This document shows, piece after piece, positions 11,783 through 21,433 of a stretch of DNA of 64,000 bases. Source of the stretch: Oscillospiraceae bacterium (GTDB lineage Bacteria > Bacillota > Clostridia > Oscillospirales > Oscillospiraceae). How positions within the stretch are numbered: the first letter of the stretch is position 1; the number at the start of each line of letters is the position of its first letter. The stretch spans positions 28,618-92,617 of the forward strand of contig WQXY01000004.1 of assembly GCA_009781515.1 (NCBI GenBank), written 5' to 3'. The notes beneath the pieces were generated by a model that worked only from the letters and a program-made list of their open reading frames with translations, was not told the DNA's origin and did no database searches. Position numbers and translations under genes: made by a program.

Positions 11783-13219
11783 ATGAGAAGAACAAAAATC
11801 GTTGCAACACTCGGGCCTGCCACTGACAGTCCCGAGGTGTTGCGGAAACTCCTCAAAGCCGGCTTGGATGTCGCCCGTTTCAACTTTTCGCATGGCTCTC
11901 ACGAGGATCATCTCGCCCGTTTGAACAGACTCAAGGAAGCCTGTGAAGAAACAGGCATAACGGTTGCATATTTGGCCGATACCAAAGGTCCCGAGGTCAG
12001 ACTCGGCACTTTCGACGGCGGCAGTGCAAAATTGGTTGAGGGAAACATATTTACCCTGACAACCGATACTGTTGTCGGCGACAGTGCACGTGTGAGTATT
12101 TCATATGCCAATCTTCCCTCGGAAATTGGTGTGGGCACACGTATCCTGCTCGATGACGGTCTTATCGAGTTGGCAGTAGAGTCAATCACGGGCATGAATA
12201 TTGTAACCCGTGTTGTAAACGGCGGGGTCATCTCTGATAGAAAAAGTCTTAATGTTCCGTCCGCTAATCTTGATATTCCTTACATTTGTGCAAAAGACCG
12301 CTCGGATTTACGCTTTATTGTTGAAAATGGTTATGATATTATTGCAGCTTCATTTGTCCGTTGCTCTGCAGATATTAAACTTATCCGTGATGAGCTCCAC
12401 CGTATCGACAGTAAAAGTAAAATCAAAATAATCGCAAAGATTGAAAATTCCGAGGGTGTACAAAACTTAGAGGATATACTGTCCGTTTGTGACGGAGTAA
12501 TGGTTGCGCGCGGCGACCTCGGCGTTGAGCTTGAGTATGAAGAGCTTCCGATTGTGCAAAAGGACATCATCAGACGCACCCGTCAGCAAGGCAAGCCCGT
12601 AATAACAGCAACTCAAATGTTAGAGTCAATGATAGTCAACCCGCGTCCGACACGTGCGGAAACATCAGATGTTGCCAATGCCATTTATGACGACACCAGT
12701 GCAATAATGCTCTCGGGCGAAACCGCAGTCGGCAAGCATCCTGTCGAAGCTCTGACGGCAATGTCAAAAATTGCAGAGCGTATTGAAAAGGCTATCGACT
12801 ATCATAAACGCTTCAAGCGTGAGGAATATGTTCCGAAAGCCTCTATCACGAATGCAATTTCTCATGCCACCGTCACAACAGCACATGACCTAAACGCATC
12901 GGCAATTTTGACCGTATCGCTTTCGGGCACCACGGCTCAAAATGTATCAAAATACAGACCCTCATGCCCTATCATAGCCTGCACTCCCGACCCTGTCGTC
13001 AGGCGGCAACTTAGGCTCAACTGGGGTATCATACCGCTTTTGACACAAGAAGAAAGTGACACAACCGAACTCTTTAGCCATGCAGTAGAGTCTGCACAAG
13101 AGGCGGGTCATGTCAGCGAGGGCGACCTTGTGGTGCTCACAGCGGGAGTTCCCGTAGGGCACTCAGGTACCACAAATATGTTAAAGGTGCATGTTGTCGG
13201 AGAAAAAATACTAATCTGA
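11783..13219 (+). CDS. pyk: Pyruvate kinase
   Basis: MRRTKIVATLGPA, IAKIENSEGVQN, MVARGDLGVE, TATQMLESM motifs. Confidence 0.97.
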   Translation: MRRTKIVATLGPATDSPEVLRKLLKAGLDVARFNFSHGSHEDHLARLNRLKEACEETGITVAYLADTKGPEVRLGTFDGGSAKLVEGNIFTLTTDTVVGDSARVSISYANLPSEIGVGTRILLDDGLIELAVESITGMNIVTRVVNGGVISDRKSLNVPSANLDIPYICAKDRSDLRFIVENGYDIIAASFVRCSADIKLIRDELHRIDSKSKIKIIAKIENSEGVQNLEDILSVCDGVMVARGDLGVELEYEELPIVQKDIIRRTRQQGKPVITATQMLESMIVNPRPTRAETSDVANAIYDDTSAIMLSGETAVGKHPVEALTAMSKIAERIEKAIDYHKRFKREEYVPKASITNAISHATVTTAHDLNASAILTVSLSGTTAQNVSKYRPSCPIIACTPDPVVRRQLRLNWGIIPLLTQEESDTTELFSHAVESAQEAGHVSEGDLVVLTAGVPVGHSGTTNMLKVHVVGEKILI

Positions 13220-14578
13220 TGTATCTTCTTCGTATAGCGCAAAGGTCACGGTAAAGGTCATGCCGCCGTTTTTCCTTTTTCCGGCTGTGACGCTGCCGCC
13301 TAAATCGCGAACCGTGTCTTTGACTATGGCAAGCCCGAGTCCGCTGCCACCCGCATCACGTGAGCGTGCTTTATCCACACGATAAAACCTGTCAAAAATA
13401 TACGGCAAGTCCTCATCGGGTACGCCCACTCCCCTGTCTCTTACCGACAGGATAACCAAATTACCTTTTTTTTCCAACCTGACAAACACACTGCAGTCAG
13501 GTTGGTTATATTTTATTGCATTTTCAATGAGGTTGAAAATTATGTGATGTACAGAGTCTTTTGTGGCGCGTATTGAAGCGTCCTCATCAAGCTGTGAGCG
13601 AAGTGATACATTATTTGTTGCGGCAAGCGGTTTTAACATTCTGATTGTGTCAAGAACCGCCTCTTTCATATCTATGCCTATAAGCTCGTCATCTATTTGA
13701 CTGTCAAGCCTTGTAAGTGTCATAAGCTTTCCTGTTGTTCGGGATAGCCGCTCGGCTTCCATGCCTATATCGCCGATGAATTCCTGAACAGTTTCAGGCT
13801 CGATATTTTCATTTTGCAAAATGCTGTCACTGAGAAGCCTGATAGTCGCCAGAGGTGTTTTAAGCTCGTGCGAAGCATCGGCAACAAACCTGCGACGCAG
13901 TTCGTCTGTTTCCCGAAGCTTTCCCGTAAGGCTATTAAATTCATCACCAAGCAGCGTGAGTTCATCATTGCCGCTCATGTCGATCGTATAGCTGTATTCG
14001 CCCTCTCTGACCGACTTAACCGCATTCATAATGCTGGTGACATTACGCATTACAGACCATATAATCAGCGTTACAACAACGATTGAAAAAATGGCAACAA
14101 CAATTGAGATGTTTCTGATTGTGTATTGCATTTCAAGCAGAAGCGAGCCTTGGTCAATATCTTTTTCATGAACGCAAACAACTCCGATTGCTTCCCCCTG
14201 ACTCATAATCGGTGTAAATGCCGTACTTGTAAATGCTCCTCCCGAAAACTCCGAAAAAAACACATCATTTTCCATATCGTTTTCTTTAAGCGCTGCTTCT
14301 ATGTAGTGGAAGTGAAAATTTTCCTGTTTTGATATGCCCGACGGGTCATAAATTATATTGCCCTCATTGTCGGTAATAATTATATGTATGCCGCCTGTTA
14401 CTTCAAGCTGTGAAACAACCGCTGCAACTCTCTCCTCATCTTCAATGGACAAATAGTCAAATGCTTCTTTGAGGTGTGCCGCTATGAGCGATGCCTGATT
14501 TTGAATAAAGTGTCTTTTTGTTGAGAAAATAATGTCGCGTGATGCCATCAAAAAGTACGTGTTTATCATAAGCAACAC
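13211..14578 (-). CDS. Two-component sensor histidine kinase (HAMP, HisKA, HATPase); annotated GTG start cuts into TM1
   Basis: DASHELKTPLATI, NLIENAIKYNQP, GSGLGLAIVKD motifs; the reading frame stays open upstream of 14578 but lacks ATG/GTG/TTG. Confidence 0.93.
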   Translation of the reverse strand: MLLMINTYFLMASRDIIFSTKRHFIQNQASLIAAHLKEAFDYLSIEDEERVAAVVSQLEVTGGIHIIITDNEGNIIYDPSGISKQENFHFHYIEAALKENDMENDVFFSEFSGGAFTSTAFTPIMSQGEAIGVVCVHEKDIDQGSLLLEMQYTIRNISIVVAIFSIVVVTLIIWSVMRNVTSIMNAVKSVREGEYSYTIDMSGNDELTLLGDEFNSLTGKLRETDELRRRFVADASHELKTPLATIRLLSDSILQNENIEPETVQEFIGDIGMEAERLSRTTGKLMTLTRLDSQIDDELIGIDMKEAVLDTIRMLKPLAATNNVSLRSQLDEDASIRATKDSVHHIIFNLIENAIKYNQPDCSVFVRLEKKGNLVILSVRDRGVGVPDEDLPYIFDRFYRVDKARSRDAGGSGLGLAIVKDTVRDLGGSVTAGKRKNGGMTFTVTFALYEEDTSD

Positions 14579-14672
14579 AATGGCAACAACTGCAAAACAC
14601 GTCAGGGCAAACTTCGTTCTTATACTGCTGAAAAATCTCAGCTTTCTAACCGATGGTTTAACCTTGCCTACA

Positions 14673-15350
14673 CTATCCCCTGATATAGTATCCGACCCCC
14701 CACTTAGTCATGATGTGCTCCGGCTCTGCCGGGTCTTCTTCAAGCTTTTCACGCAAACGGCGGATATGCACATCAACGGTTCTTATATCACCTTGGTGCT
14801 CGTAACCCCAAACGATGTTGAGCAGCGTTTCCCTGCTGTAAACACGCCCCGGGTTTTTCGCGAGAAGCTCAAACACGTCAAATTCTTTGACCGTGAGTTC
14901 AATCTGCTCATCTTTTTTAAGTGCTATTCGTTTTTCCGTGTCAAGCGTTATGCTTCCTACTGTCAGAACAGCTCCCGTAATATTACTCACAAGTGCGCTT
15001 CGGCGGAGCAAGGCGCGTATTCTCGCTTTCAGTTCCAATATGTTAAAGGGTTTTGTAATATAGTCGTCCGCACCGTATTCAAAGCCGATAATTTTATCGG
15101 TGTCTTCGCTGCGGGCTGTGAGCAAAATAATCGGAACTGTTGAAAACTCGCGAATTCGCATACAGGCACCGAGCCCGTCAAGCTCCGGCATCATAATATC
15201 GAGCAGTATCAGGTCATAGTTGCCGCTGCGGGCAAGCTCCACAGCTTCCAAACCGTCATGACCCGTATCAACATGATAGCCCTCGTTTTCAAGGTTGAAT
15301 TTTATTCCTTTAACAAGTAATTTTTCATCATCTACAACTAATATTTTCAT
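14673..15350 (-). CDS. OmpR/PhoB-type response regulator
   Basis: KILVVDDEKLL receiver, DLILLDIMMPELDG, C-terminal winged helix ending KWGVGYYIRG. Confidence 0.95.
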   Translation of the reverse strand: MKILVVDDEKLLVKGIKFNLENEGYHVDTGHDGLEAVELARSGNYDLILLDIMMPELDGLGACMRIREFSTVPIILLTARSEDTDKIIGFEYGADDYITKPFNILELKARIRALLRRSALVSNITGAVLTVGSITLDTEKRIALKKDEQIELTVKEFDVFELLAKNPGRVYSRETLLNIVWGYEHQGDIRTVDVHIRRLREKLEEDPAEPEHIMTKWGVGYYIRG

Positions 15351-15835
15351 TAATTCCCTACCGTTATCATGTCTTGTATTGCTTCAAAACGACGCTCCCC
15401 GATGCCCGTTACTTTTCTTATATCATCAATTTTTGAAAAGCTGCCGTTTCTTGTTCTGTACTCAATTATTCTCTCAGCGAGTGTATCACCTATTCCGGGC
15501 AGCTCCTTAAGCTGCGTCTTTGACGCTGTGTTTATATTTATTCTGCCGTCACTGATTGGCTCTGATACCTGCGTGTTTTCTGAGCTCTCGGGCTTGCTGC
15601 TCCCTTGGGTCTCCTGCGGGTTTGTATTGTCTGTGCTCATCGGGCTTTGGTTTGTACTCGCTGTACCCGCCGGGTTTTGGTTTGTTTGTACCGCAACGGG
15701 TGGCGGCTGCTCTGCAACAGCGACTGCGGCAATGTTGACTGCACTCCAGCTTCGCCCTGTAAAAAACCCTCCCATAAACAAGATAAAAGCAAGTGTAATT
15801 CCTAAAACAGCAAGTTCCATTCTTCTAAGTCTCAT
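15350..15835 (-). CDS. ComEA-like helix-hairpin-helix protein
   Basis: N-terminal TM, Q/N/P-rich linker, INTASKTQLKELPGIGDTLAERIIEYR HhH motif. Confidence 0.88.
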   Translation of the reverse strand: MRLRRMELAVLGITLAFILFMGGFFTGRSWSAVNIAAVAVAEQPPPVAVQTNQNPAGTASTNQSPMSTDNTNPQETQGSSKPESSENTQVSEPISDGRININTASKTQLKELPGIGDTLAERIIEYRTRNGSFSKIDDIRKVTGIGERRFEAIQDMITVGN

Positions 15836-16059
15836 GATTTTACCCCCTTATTTTAACACAAAGTGTTAAAAGTATGAATTTGGGGTAATCAAGGTTGGAA
15901 TTTTTCTACATTTAGCCTCTTTCCCTTACTATTGTATCATATACAGCGTTATTTTACCATATGAAAAATCAGTATTTTTGTACACCGCCGGGCAAGCATA
16001 GACACTTGCAAATAACTGTGTTATAGTTAAATTATCATAAAAAAGAGAGGGTTCGACAA

Positions 16060-16839
16060 ATGAAAAAGATTACATCTGTAATGTTGATATTAGTGCTTAT
16101 ATTATTTCTGAGTGCATGTGGAATTAGCGGCAGCAACAACAATAGTTACTTTAATAGCGGCAGTGGCAATAACGGAAGTAACAATAATAATCTCGCTGGG
16201 AGCAGCGGCAATAACAACGATAGTAACAACAGCGGTAGCGTAAATGGCGATAACAATGATAACAGGAATGGCAGCATTGGTGACGATAGTAGCGGAAGCT
16301 CAAGCGGCAGTAAAATCACAGCGAAAGTTGGTGAGGCTGTAACACTTGATGATATCGAATGGTTGGTATTATCGGTACAAGACGACAAAGCGTTGATAAT
16401 CAGCTTAGAAGTCTTAGAGGAAAGACCATATCATACACCCGGAGGTTCAATAACGTGGGAACACAGCGATTTGCGAGCTTATCTTAATAACGATTTTTAT
16501 AACAGCCTCTCATCAGATTTTCAAAATCTTATTATTGAAACATTTGTAATTAATGATGATAATCCCCAGTATGCCCAGGATGGCGCCCTCGGCGGTAATG
16601 ACACAATGGATAATATTTTCTTGTTAAGCAACGATGAGGTCAGACTATACTTGCCTGACAGTACTGACAGAATGGCAGTAGACAAAAATGGCGAAGAAAG
16701 CGAGTGGTGGCTTCGCACTCCCGGCGGTAACTCTCAAAGCGGAGCACGTGTGCAAAAAAATGGTGTCATTGGTCTTCTTGGTTACGCCGTTAATTGTGAT
16801 TTAGGAATTCGCCCTGCTTTGTGGATAAACTTGTCGTAA
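16060..16839 (+). CDS. Lipoprotein with N/S/G-rich linker and DUF6273-like domain
   Basis: Lipobox LILFLSAC; WWLRTPGG...GIRPALWINLS C-terminal motif. Confidence 0.8.
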   Translation: MKKITSVMLILVLILFLSACGISGSNNNSYFNSGSGNNGSNNNNLAGSSGNNNDSNNSGSVNGDNNDNRNGSIGDDSSGSSSGSKITAKVGEAVTLDDIEWLVLSVQDDKALIISLEVLEERPYHTPGGSITWEHSDLRAYLNNDFYNSLSSDFQNLIIETFVINDDNPQYAQDGALGGNDTMDNIFLLSNDEVRLYLPDSTDRMAVDKNGEESEWWLRTPGGNSQSGARVQKNGVIGLLGYAVNCDLGIRPALWINLS

Positions 16840-17073
16840 ACTAAATACAAACAAGCGGACGGCACCATACTCGAGATTAAAGCGGTCAATCTCAGTTCGC
16901 CCCCTACTGATTGTATTCGTCTTCAATCCAGCGTGACGGGTTTTCATCAATATATTGCCATATACCCCTATACTCTATTTCATTGCGAATAATATGGTCA
17001 TGAAATGATTTTTGCCACAAAGAAAAGCCTGCATATTTTGTAACAAATGATTTTATATTGCGGATTACATGTT

Positions 17074-17100
17074 GTAGGGGCGACCGCCCTCGGTCGCCCG
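17074..17100 (+). repeat. REP-like hairpin unit, copy 1, inside the RAYT CDS
   Basis: gtaggggcgaccgccctcggtcgcccg; internal GGGCGACCG/CGGTCGCCC stem. Confidence 0.85.
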
Positions 17101-17224
17101 TTAAAATAACAATCATATGAATATGGTTAGGCATAATAGCATATTTATCTATTTTAATAGCATCATTGTTTGCTTTTTGTATTGTTTCATCTAAACATAC
17201 ACCGAGTGATGTTAAATTGATATG

Positions 17225-17251
17225 CGGGCGACCGAGGGCGGTCGCCCCTAC
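17225..17251 (-). repeat. REP-like hairpin unit, copy 2, exact reverse complement of copy 1
   Basis: cgggcgaccgagggcggtcgcccctac; 27/27 complementary to 17074-17100. Confidence 0.85.
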
Positions 17252-17444
17252 GATTTCACCAAATAATTTTTCATTCTTTTTAGTACATACGGTCACAAAG
17301 TAATAACCGACACTTGAATAGTCATGGTCTTTTAGCCTATTACTTTTTCGCACAGGTTGCTCTTGCATTTTTAATTTTTTCCTTTTCCTAAAATACAAAC
17401 AAATGCTATCATTATTTTTATATAATGTAAATCATGCTTTCGAC

Positions 17445-17463
17445 GGGCGGCAGATTGCCGCCC
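17445..17463. repeat. Palindromic repeat GGGCGGCA-GAT-TGCCGCCC upstream of the RAYT
   Basis: 8-bp perfect arms; same core recurs at 62260-62280. Confidence 0.75.
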
Positions 17464-17535
17464 CCGGCGGTCCTACAAATAAACTTGAAGAACTTATAAG
17501 ACTGTGTTATACTCGTAAAACATCGGAGTGATAAT

Positions 17536-18915
17536 ATGGTTAAGAAAACAGCAATAATATTAATTTTTATTATATCGTTACAGTTTTTGGCATTTATTCC
17601 GGCAGCTGCTTCATCTCATTTTGGAAACATAGCAGCATCGTCGGCAATTCTCGCTGAAAAAGGTACCGGTATTGTTTTGTTTGACAAAAATATGCATCAG
17701 CGTCACCCCGCCGACTCTCTTACAAAGGTCATGACATTACTGCTTGCCGCACAGGCTATTGAAAATGACGAAATCAGCGATAATGAGCTCATCGAAATAA
17801 CGGACGCCGCGTGGCATGACATCGACGGCAGCAGCACAACACAAGGCATTTCACCCGGCAGTGTTATGACATTTATTGATTTGATGTATGCAGCATTTGT
17901 CGGAAGTTCCAATGAAGCTTGCAATATGATTGCACTGCGGCTTGCCGGTAATATTAAATCATTTGTTGATATAATGAATAACAATGCAGCTGAGCTCGGC
18001 TTGGCAGATACAAACTTTGTTAATCCTCATGGTCAGCACCACTCAAATCAATACACAACCGCATATGATATGTATGTGCTGTATTCCGAAGCTTCAAAAA
18101 GTGTGCTGTTTAATGAAATTTCAAGTACATACCGTCATGTAACCGAAAGGTCTGAGGAAACCGACTCCCGCAATCTTGTCAGCACTAACTCACTGCTCAA
18201 TCAAAACGGCATTTATTTTTACAGATATTGCAACTCGGGTATAGCCAGTATTACCTATGAGGGCGGTCACTCGCTTGTTGCCGCTGCCGAAGAAGAGGGC
18301 TTATCGCTCATTTCGGTGGTTCTCGGTGCCAAGGCTATAATAAACGATGACGAGTCTGTAAATTTGCAACATTTTACCGAAACACACAGACTGTTTTTAT
18401 GGGGCTATCAAAACTTCGGCTGGCGTGAAATACTAAAGACAACCGACCTTCTTGCCAGAGTCCCTGTTTTACATGGCTCTGGAGCAGACTCCGTTAATGT
18501 CCGTCCCGAAGAGCCGCTCACCCTGCTTCTTGATAATTCAATACCTTCCGAGTCGTTTATCTTTAATATAACAATCTTTTCGGAAGTCAGAAACTCTCCC
18601 CTTGTTGCTCCGATTGAGGCGGGCGACAAGCTCGGTGAGGTCATAATCACATTTAACGGCGTCGAATATGCAAAAATAGCTCTTGTCGCAAACACAAATA
18701 TTGAACTCAACGGAATTGAGTTCATGAGAAGACAGATTTCTGATATTCTTTCAACCCCGCTTGCCCGAAATATCATAATTGTACTTATTATAATTGTTGC
18801 TATCTACGCTGCGCTTGTAATCAGATATAATATTATGAGAATAAACCGCTTACGCAGAATTAGAGACGCCAAAAATGAAATTATCCGTGAGCGTCACGAG
18901 GATTTCAGAGACTAA
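17536..18915 (+). CDS. D-alanyl-D-alanine carboxypeptidase (S11, DacB/DacF-type)
   Basis: Signal peptide; HPADSLTKVMT (SxxK); SSNEACNMIA; C-terminal TM. Confidence 0.9.
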   Translation: MVKKTAIILIFIISLQFLAFIPAAASSHFGNIAASSAILAEKGTGIVLFDKNMHQRHPADSLTKVMTLLLAAQAIENDEISDNELIEITDAAWHDIDGSSTTQGISPGSVMTFIDLMYAAFVGSSNEACNMIALRLAGNIKSFVDIMNNNAAELGLADTNFVNPHGQHHSNQYTTAYDMYVLYSEASKSVLFNEISSTYRHVTERSEETDSRNLVSTNSLLNQNGIYFYRYCNSGIASITYEGGHSLVAAAEEEGLSLISVVLGAKAIINDDESVNLQHFTETHRLFLWGYQNFGWREILKTTDLLARVPVLHGSGADSVNVRPEEPLTLLLDNSIPSESFIFNITIFSEVRNSPLVAPIEAGDKLGEVIITFNGVEYAKIALVANTNIELNGIEFMRRQISDILSTPLARNIIIVLIIIVAIYAALVIRYNIMRINRLRRIRDAKNEIIRERHEDFRD

Positions 18916-20093
18916 AGCACAATCGGCGAGTGCGTCCATTCCCCACCGCCCGTGCGGTTCTCTGCCTTGTCATATGCAAGTGCATAAAAATCAGTCGCAG
19001 CGGCCTCCAAGTTAAATAACCTCACAGCCTGCTTGTTTTGTTTATAAACAGACGCAGGCTTTGTTATTATCGGAAGATTTGTCTTTTTTCTCGCTTTTTT
19101 CAGTATTTCCGTACCCCTTTGGTTCATCGCAAGCAGCCTTATGTATGGCGGCGGGTTTTTTATATCTTCATTTTTTATACCGAGCACAGAATTCATCAGC
19201 ATACGCCTTATTCTTGACATGGCAAATCTTTTTGTTTTTATACTTTGAGTTATCAAGCTCACCGTAGGCAGCGTTTTTGCATATCGCAGGAAACGGCGGT
19301 CAAGCCCGTCTGCTCCGCCGGGTATTTGCGAAAAATCTTCTACTCCTCGCAAGCGCGAGAGTATCCCCTGCTCTGCATTTTTTATTGATACCGGTCCAAA
19401 GCCGCGCAAACTCTCCTCCATGCAGACTGCCACCGCTGCTCCCGGCATCTGCGTTATTGGTATATTCCCTTGCAAAAATGCTTTTCTGAGTGCACTTGCC
19501 GAATAACCTATGTCACTGTCATGCTCCCCGCCTGTACGAAAAACTGTTATCGGCTTCATTTTTGAGTTAAGCTCATCAAGTGCTTTGATGTATTCGATTG
19601 CAAGAGTATTATTAGGCGTTTGGAAAATACTTGCTTTTTCCCCGAGCAGAGCGTCTGCCGCCTGCTGCTGTGCCGCCGCATAGGATATCCCCGTTGACAA
19701 GCCGTCTTTTATGTATATTTGTGCCTCATCACTGCTTATAACCTGCGCCGCTGTTTTTAGGCAATCTATACTCCCCTGTTCACTGCCAAACGAAAGATAG
19801 TCACATACTCCAAGGCTGTCAAGCAGATACACTCCCGCTTTGGCAAAGCCTCCCGCCGAGAGCAGAGCATAAGGGGTCGGCAGTTCTATAACAACATCTG
19901 CTCCACACAAAACTGCCATTTTTGCACGGCTGTGCTTGTTAAACACGGCAAAATCGCCGCGTTGCACAAAGTTGCCGCTCATAACGCAGATTATAAAAGC
20001 ATCACCGCCTACGGCTGCTTTTGTTTTTTCGATATGTCCCGCATGTCCGAGATGAAAAGGGTTATATTCACAAATTATCCCAACAGTTTTCAT
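18912..20093 (-). CDS. tmcAL: tRNA(Met) cytidine acetate ligase (TmcAL/YlbM family)
   Basis: MKTVGIICEYNPFHLGHAGHI and VMSGNFVQRGDFA motifs. Confidence 0.9.
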   Translation of the reverse strand: MKTVGIICEYNPFHLGHAGHIEKTKAAVGGDAFIICVMSGNFVQRGDFAVFNKHSRAKMAVLCGADVVIELPTPYALLSAGGFAKAGVYLLDSLGVCDYLSFGSEQGSIDCLKTAAQVISSDEAQIYIKDGLSTGISYAAAQQQAADALLGEKASIFQTPNNTLAIEYIKALDELNSKMKPITVFRTGGEHDSDIGYSASALRKAFLQGNIPITQMPGAAVAVCMEESLRGFGPVSIKNAEQGILSRLRGVEDFSQIPGGADGLDRRFLRYAKTLPTVSLITQSIKTKRFAMSRIRRMLMNSVLGIKNEDIKNPPPYIRLLAMNQRGTEILKKARKKTNLPIITKPASVYKQNKQAVRLFNLEAAATDFYALAYDKAENRTGGGEWTHSPIVL

Positions 20094-20193
20094 AGTTGCT
20101 ATTACTCCCTCCTTTTATCTCTTGTAAATTCTTCTGTTATATATTACAATGATTTTACAAAAAATAAAAAATGTTTTCAAGGGGTATGTTTTA

Positions 20194-21429
20194 ATGAATG
20201 TATTAGTTATCAATGCAGGCAGTTCTTCCCTCAAATATCAGCTTTTCAATATGCAGACAGAAACGATTTTGGCAAAGGGCAACTGCGACAGGATTGGAAT
20301 TGACGGTCATCTCAAGCATAAGCCTTCAAACGGCAAAAATGCTTTTGACAGTGACATTCCCCTGCCGACTCATGCCGAGGCTATCGCCGCTGTTATTGAA
20401 AAGCTTACTTCTGATGATTACGGCGTTATAAGCAGCCTTTCGGAAATAAATGCAGTCGGTCATCGTGCTGTTCACGGCGGGCGTAAGTTTTTCGGCAGCG
20501 CTCTCATTGATGACGAGGTTATTGATATTCTTGAAGATTGTATAAGGCTTGCTCCTTTGCATATTCCTGCAAACCTTATGGGTATACGTGCTTGTCAAAA
20601 GGCAATGCCAAACGTTCCGCAGGTTGCCGTGTTTGACACCGCTTTTCACCACACTATTCCCGAACATGCATATATTTATCCCATTCCATACAAATACTAT
20701 GAAAATAACGATATACGCCGCTACGGCTTTCACGGAACTTCGCACCGCTTTGTTTCGGCAATCGCAATAGAACATTTGGGTCTTGAAGGTAAAAATTCCA
20801 AAATCATCACATGCCACCTCGGTAACGGTTCATCACTTGCGGCAGTTCTTGACGGCAAGAGCATTGATACTACCATGGGTGTCACTCCGCTTGAAGGTAT
20901 ACCAATGGGTACACGCTGCGGCAGTGTTGACCCGTCACTCATTGATGTAATTTCATCAATTGAGGGCACTTCTATCAAAGAGACAATGGATATACTCAAT
21001 AAAAAATCCGGCGTTCTCGGCATTAACGGCAAGTCTTCCGATTTCAGAGACATTGAGCTTGCGGCAGGGGCCGATGCCGACACAGGATTTGTTGACAGTT
21101 CCGCCACCCCCGATAAACTTGCAAAGCTTTCTCTTGATGTGTTTTGCTATCAGGTAGCTAAGTTTATCGGCTCATATGTTGTTTCTCTCGGCGGGCTTGA
21201 TGTGCTTATATTCACAGCCGGTATCGGCGAGAATTCCCCCTATGTCCGCAGAGAGGTATGCTCTTTGCTCGAGGGCATCGGGGTTTATATTGACGAACAG
21301 AAAAATGCAACCAGAGCGGGCAGTCTTCTTGACGTGACAAAGGACGGTTCAAAAGTAAAAGTCTTGGTCATTCCGACAAATGAAGAACTTGTTATCGCAC
21401 GCGACACAATGGAGCTTATCAGCAAATAA
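20194..21429 (+). CDS. ackA: Acetate kinase
   Basis: MNVLVINAGSSSLKYQL; VFDTAFHHTIP; ITCHLGNGSSLAA; FTAGIGENSPYVR. Confidence 0.97.
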   Translation: MNVLVINAGSSSLKYQLFNMQTETILAKGNCDRIGIDGHLKHKPSNGKNAFDSDIPLPTHAEAIAAVIEKLTSDDYGVISSLSEINAVGHRAVHGGRKFFGSALIDDEVIDILEDCIRLAPLHIPANLMGIRACQKAMPNVPQVAVFDTAFHHTIPEHAYIYPIPYKYYENNDIRRYGFHGTSHRFVSAIAIEHLGLEGKNSKIITCHLGNGSSLAAVLDGKSIDTTMGVTPLEGIPMGTRCGSVDPSLIDVISSIEGTSIKETMDILNKKSGVLGINGKSSDFRDIELAAGADADTGFVDSSATPDKLAKLSLDVFCYQVAKFIGSYVVSLGGLDVLIFTAGIGENSPYVRREVCSLLEGIGVYIDEQKNATRAGSLLDVTKDGSKVKVLVIPTNEELVIARDTMELISK

Positions 21430-21433
21430 AATC

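Larger units (their letters stand above)
16904..17398 (-). mobile_element. REP-associated tyrosine transposase (RAYT / Y1 TnpA-REP family)
   Basis: HUH motif in AIMPNHIHMIVIL and catalytic Tyr region IWQYIDENPSRW; 164 aa. Confidence 0.88.

Noticed and set aside
14532-15143. 203-aa plus-strand ORF opposite the kinase/regulator junction
   Set aside because: Antisense to two confident genes; no recognisable motifs.
16130-16310. AAC/AGC-rich repeats in the lipoprotein gene considered as a functional DNA repeat
   Set aside because: Explained by an Asn/Ser/Gly linker after the lipobox; no regular unit.
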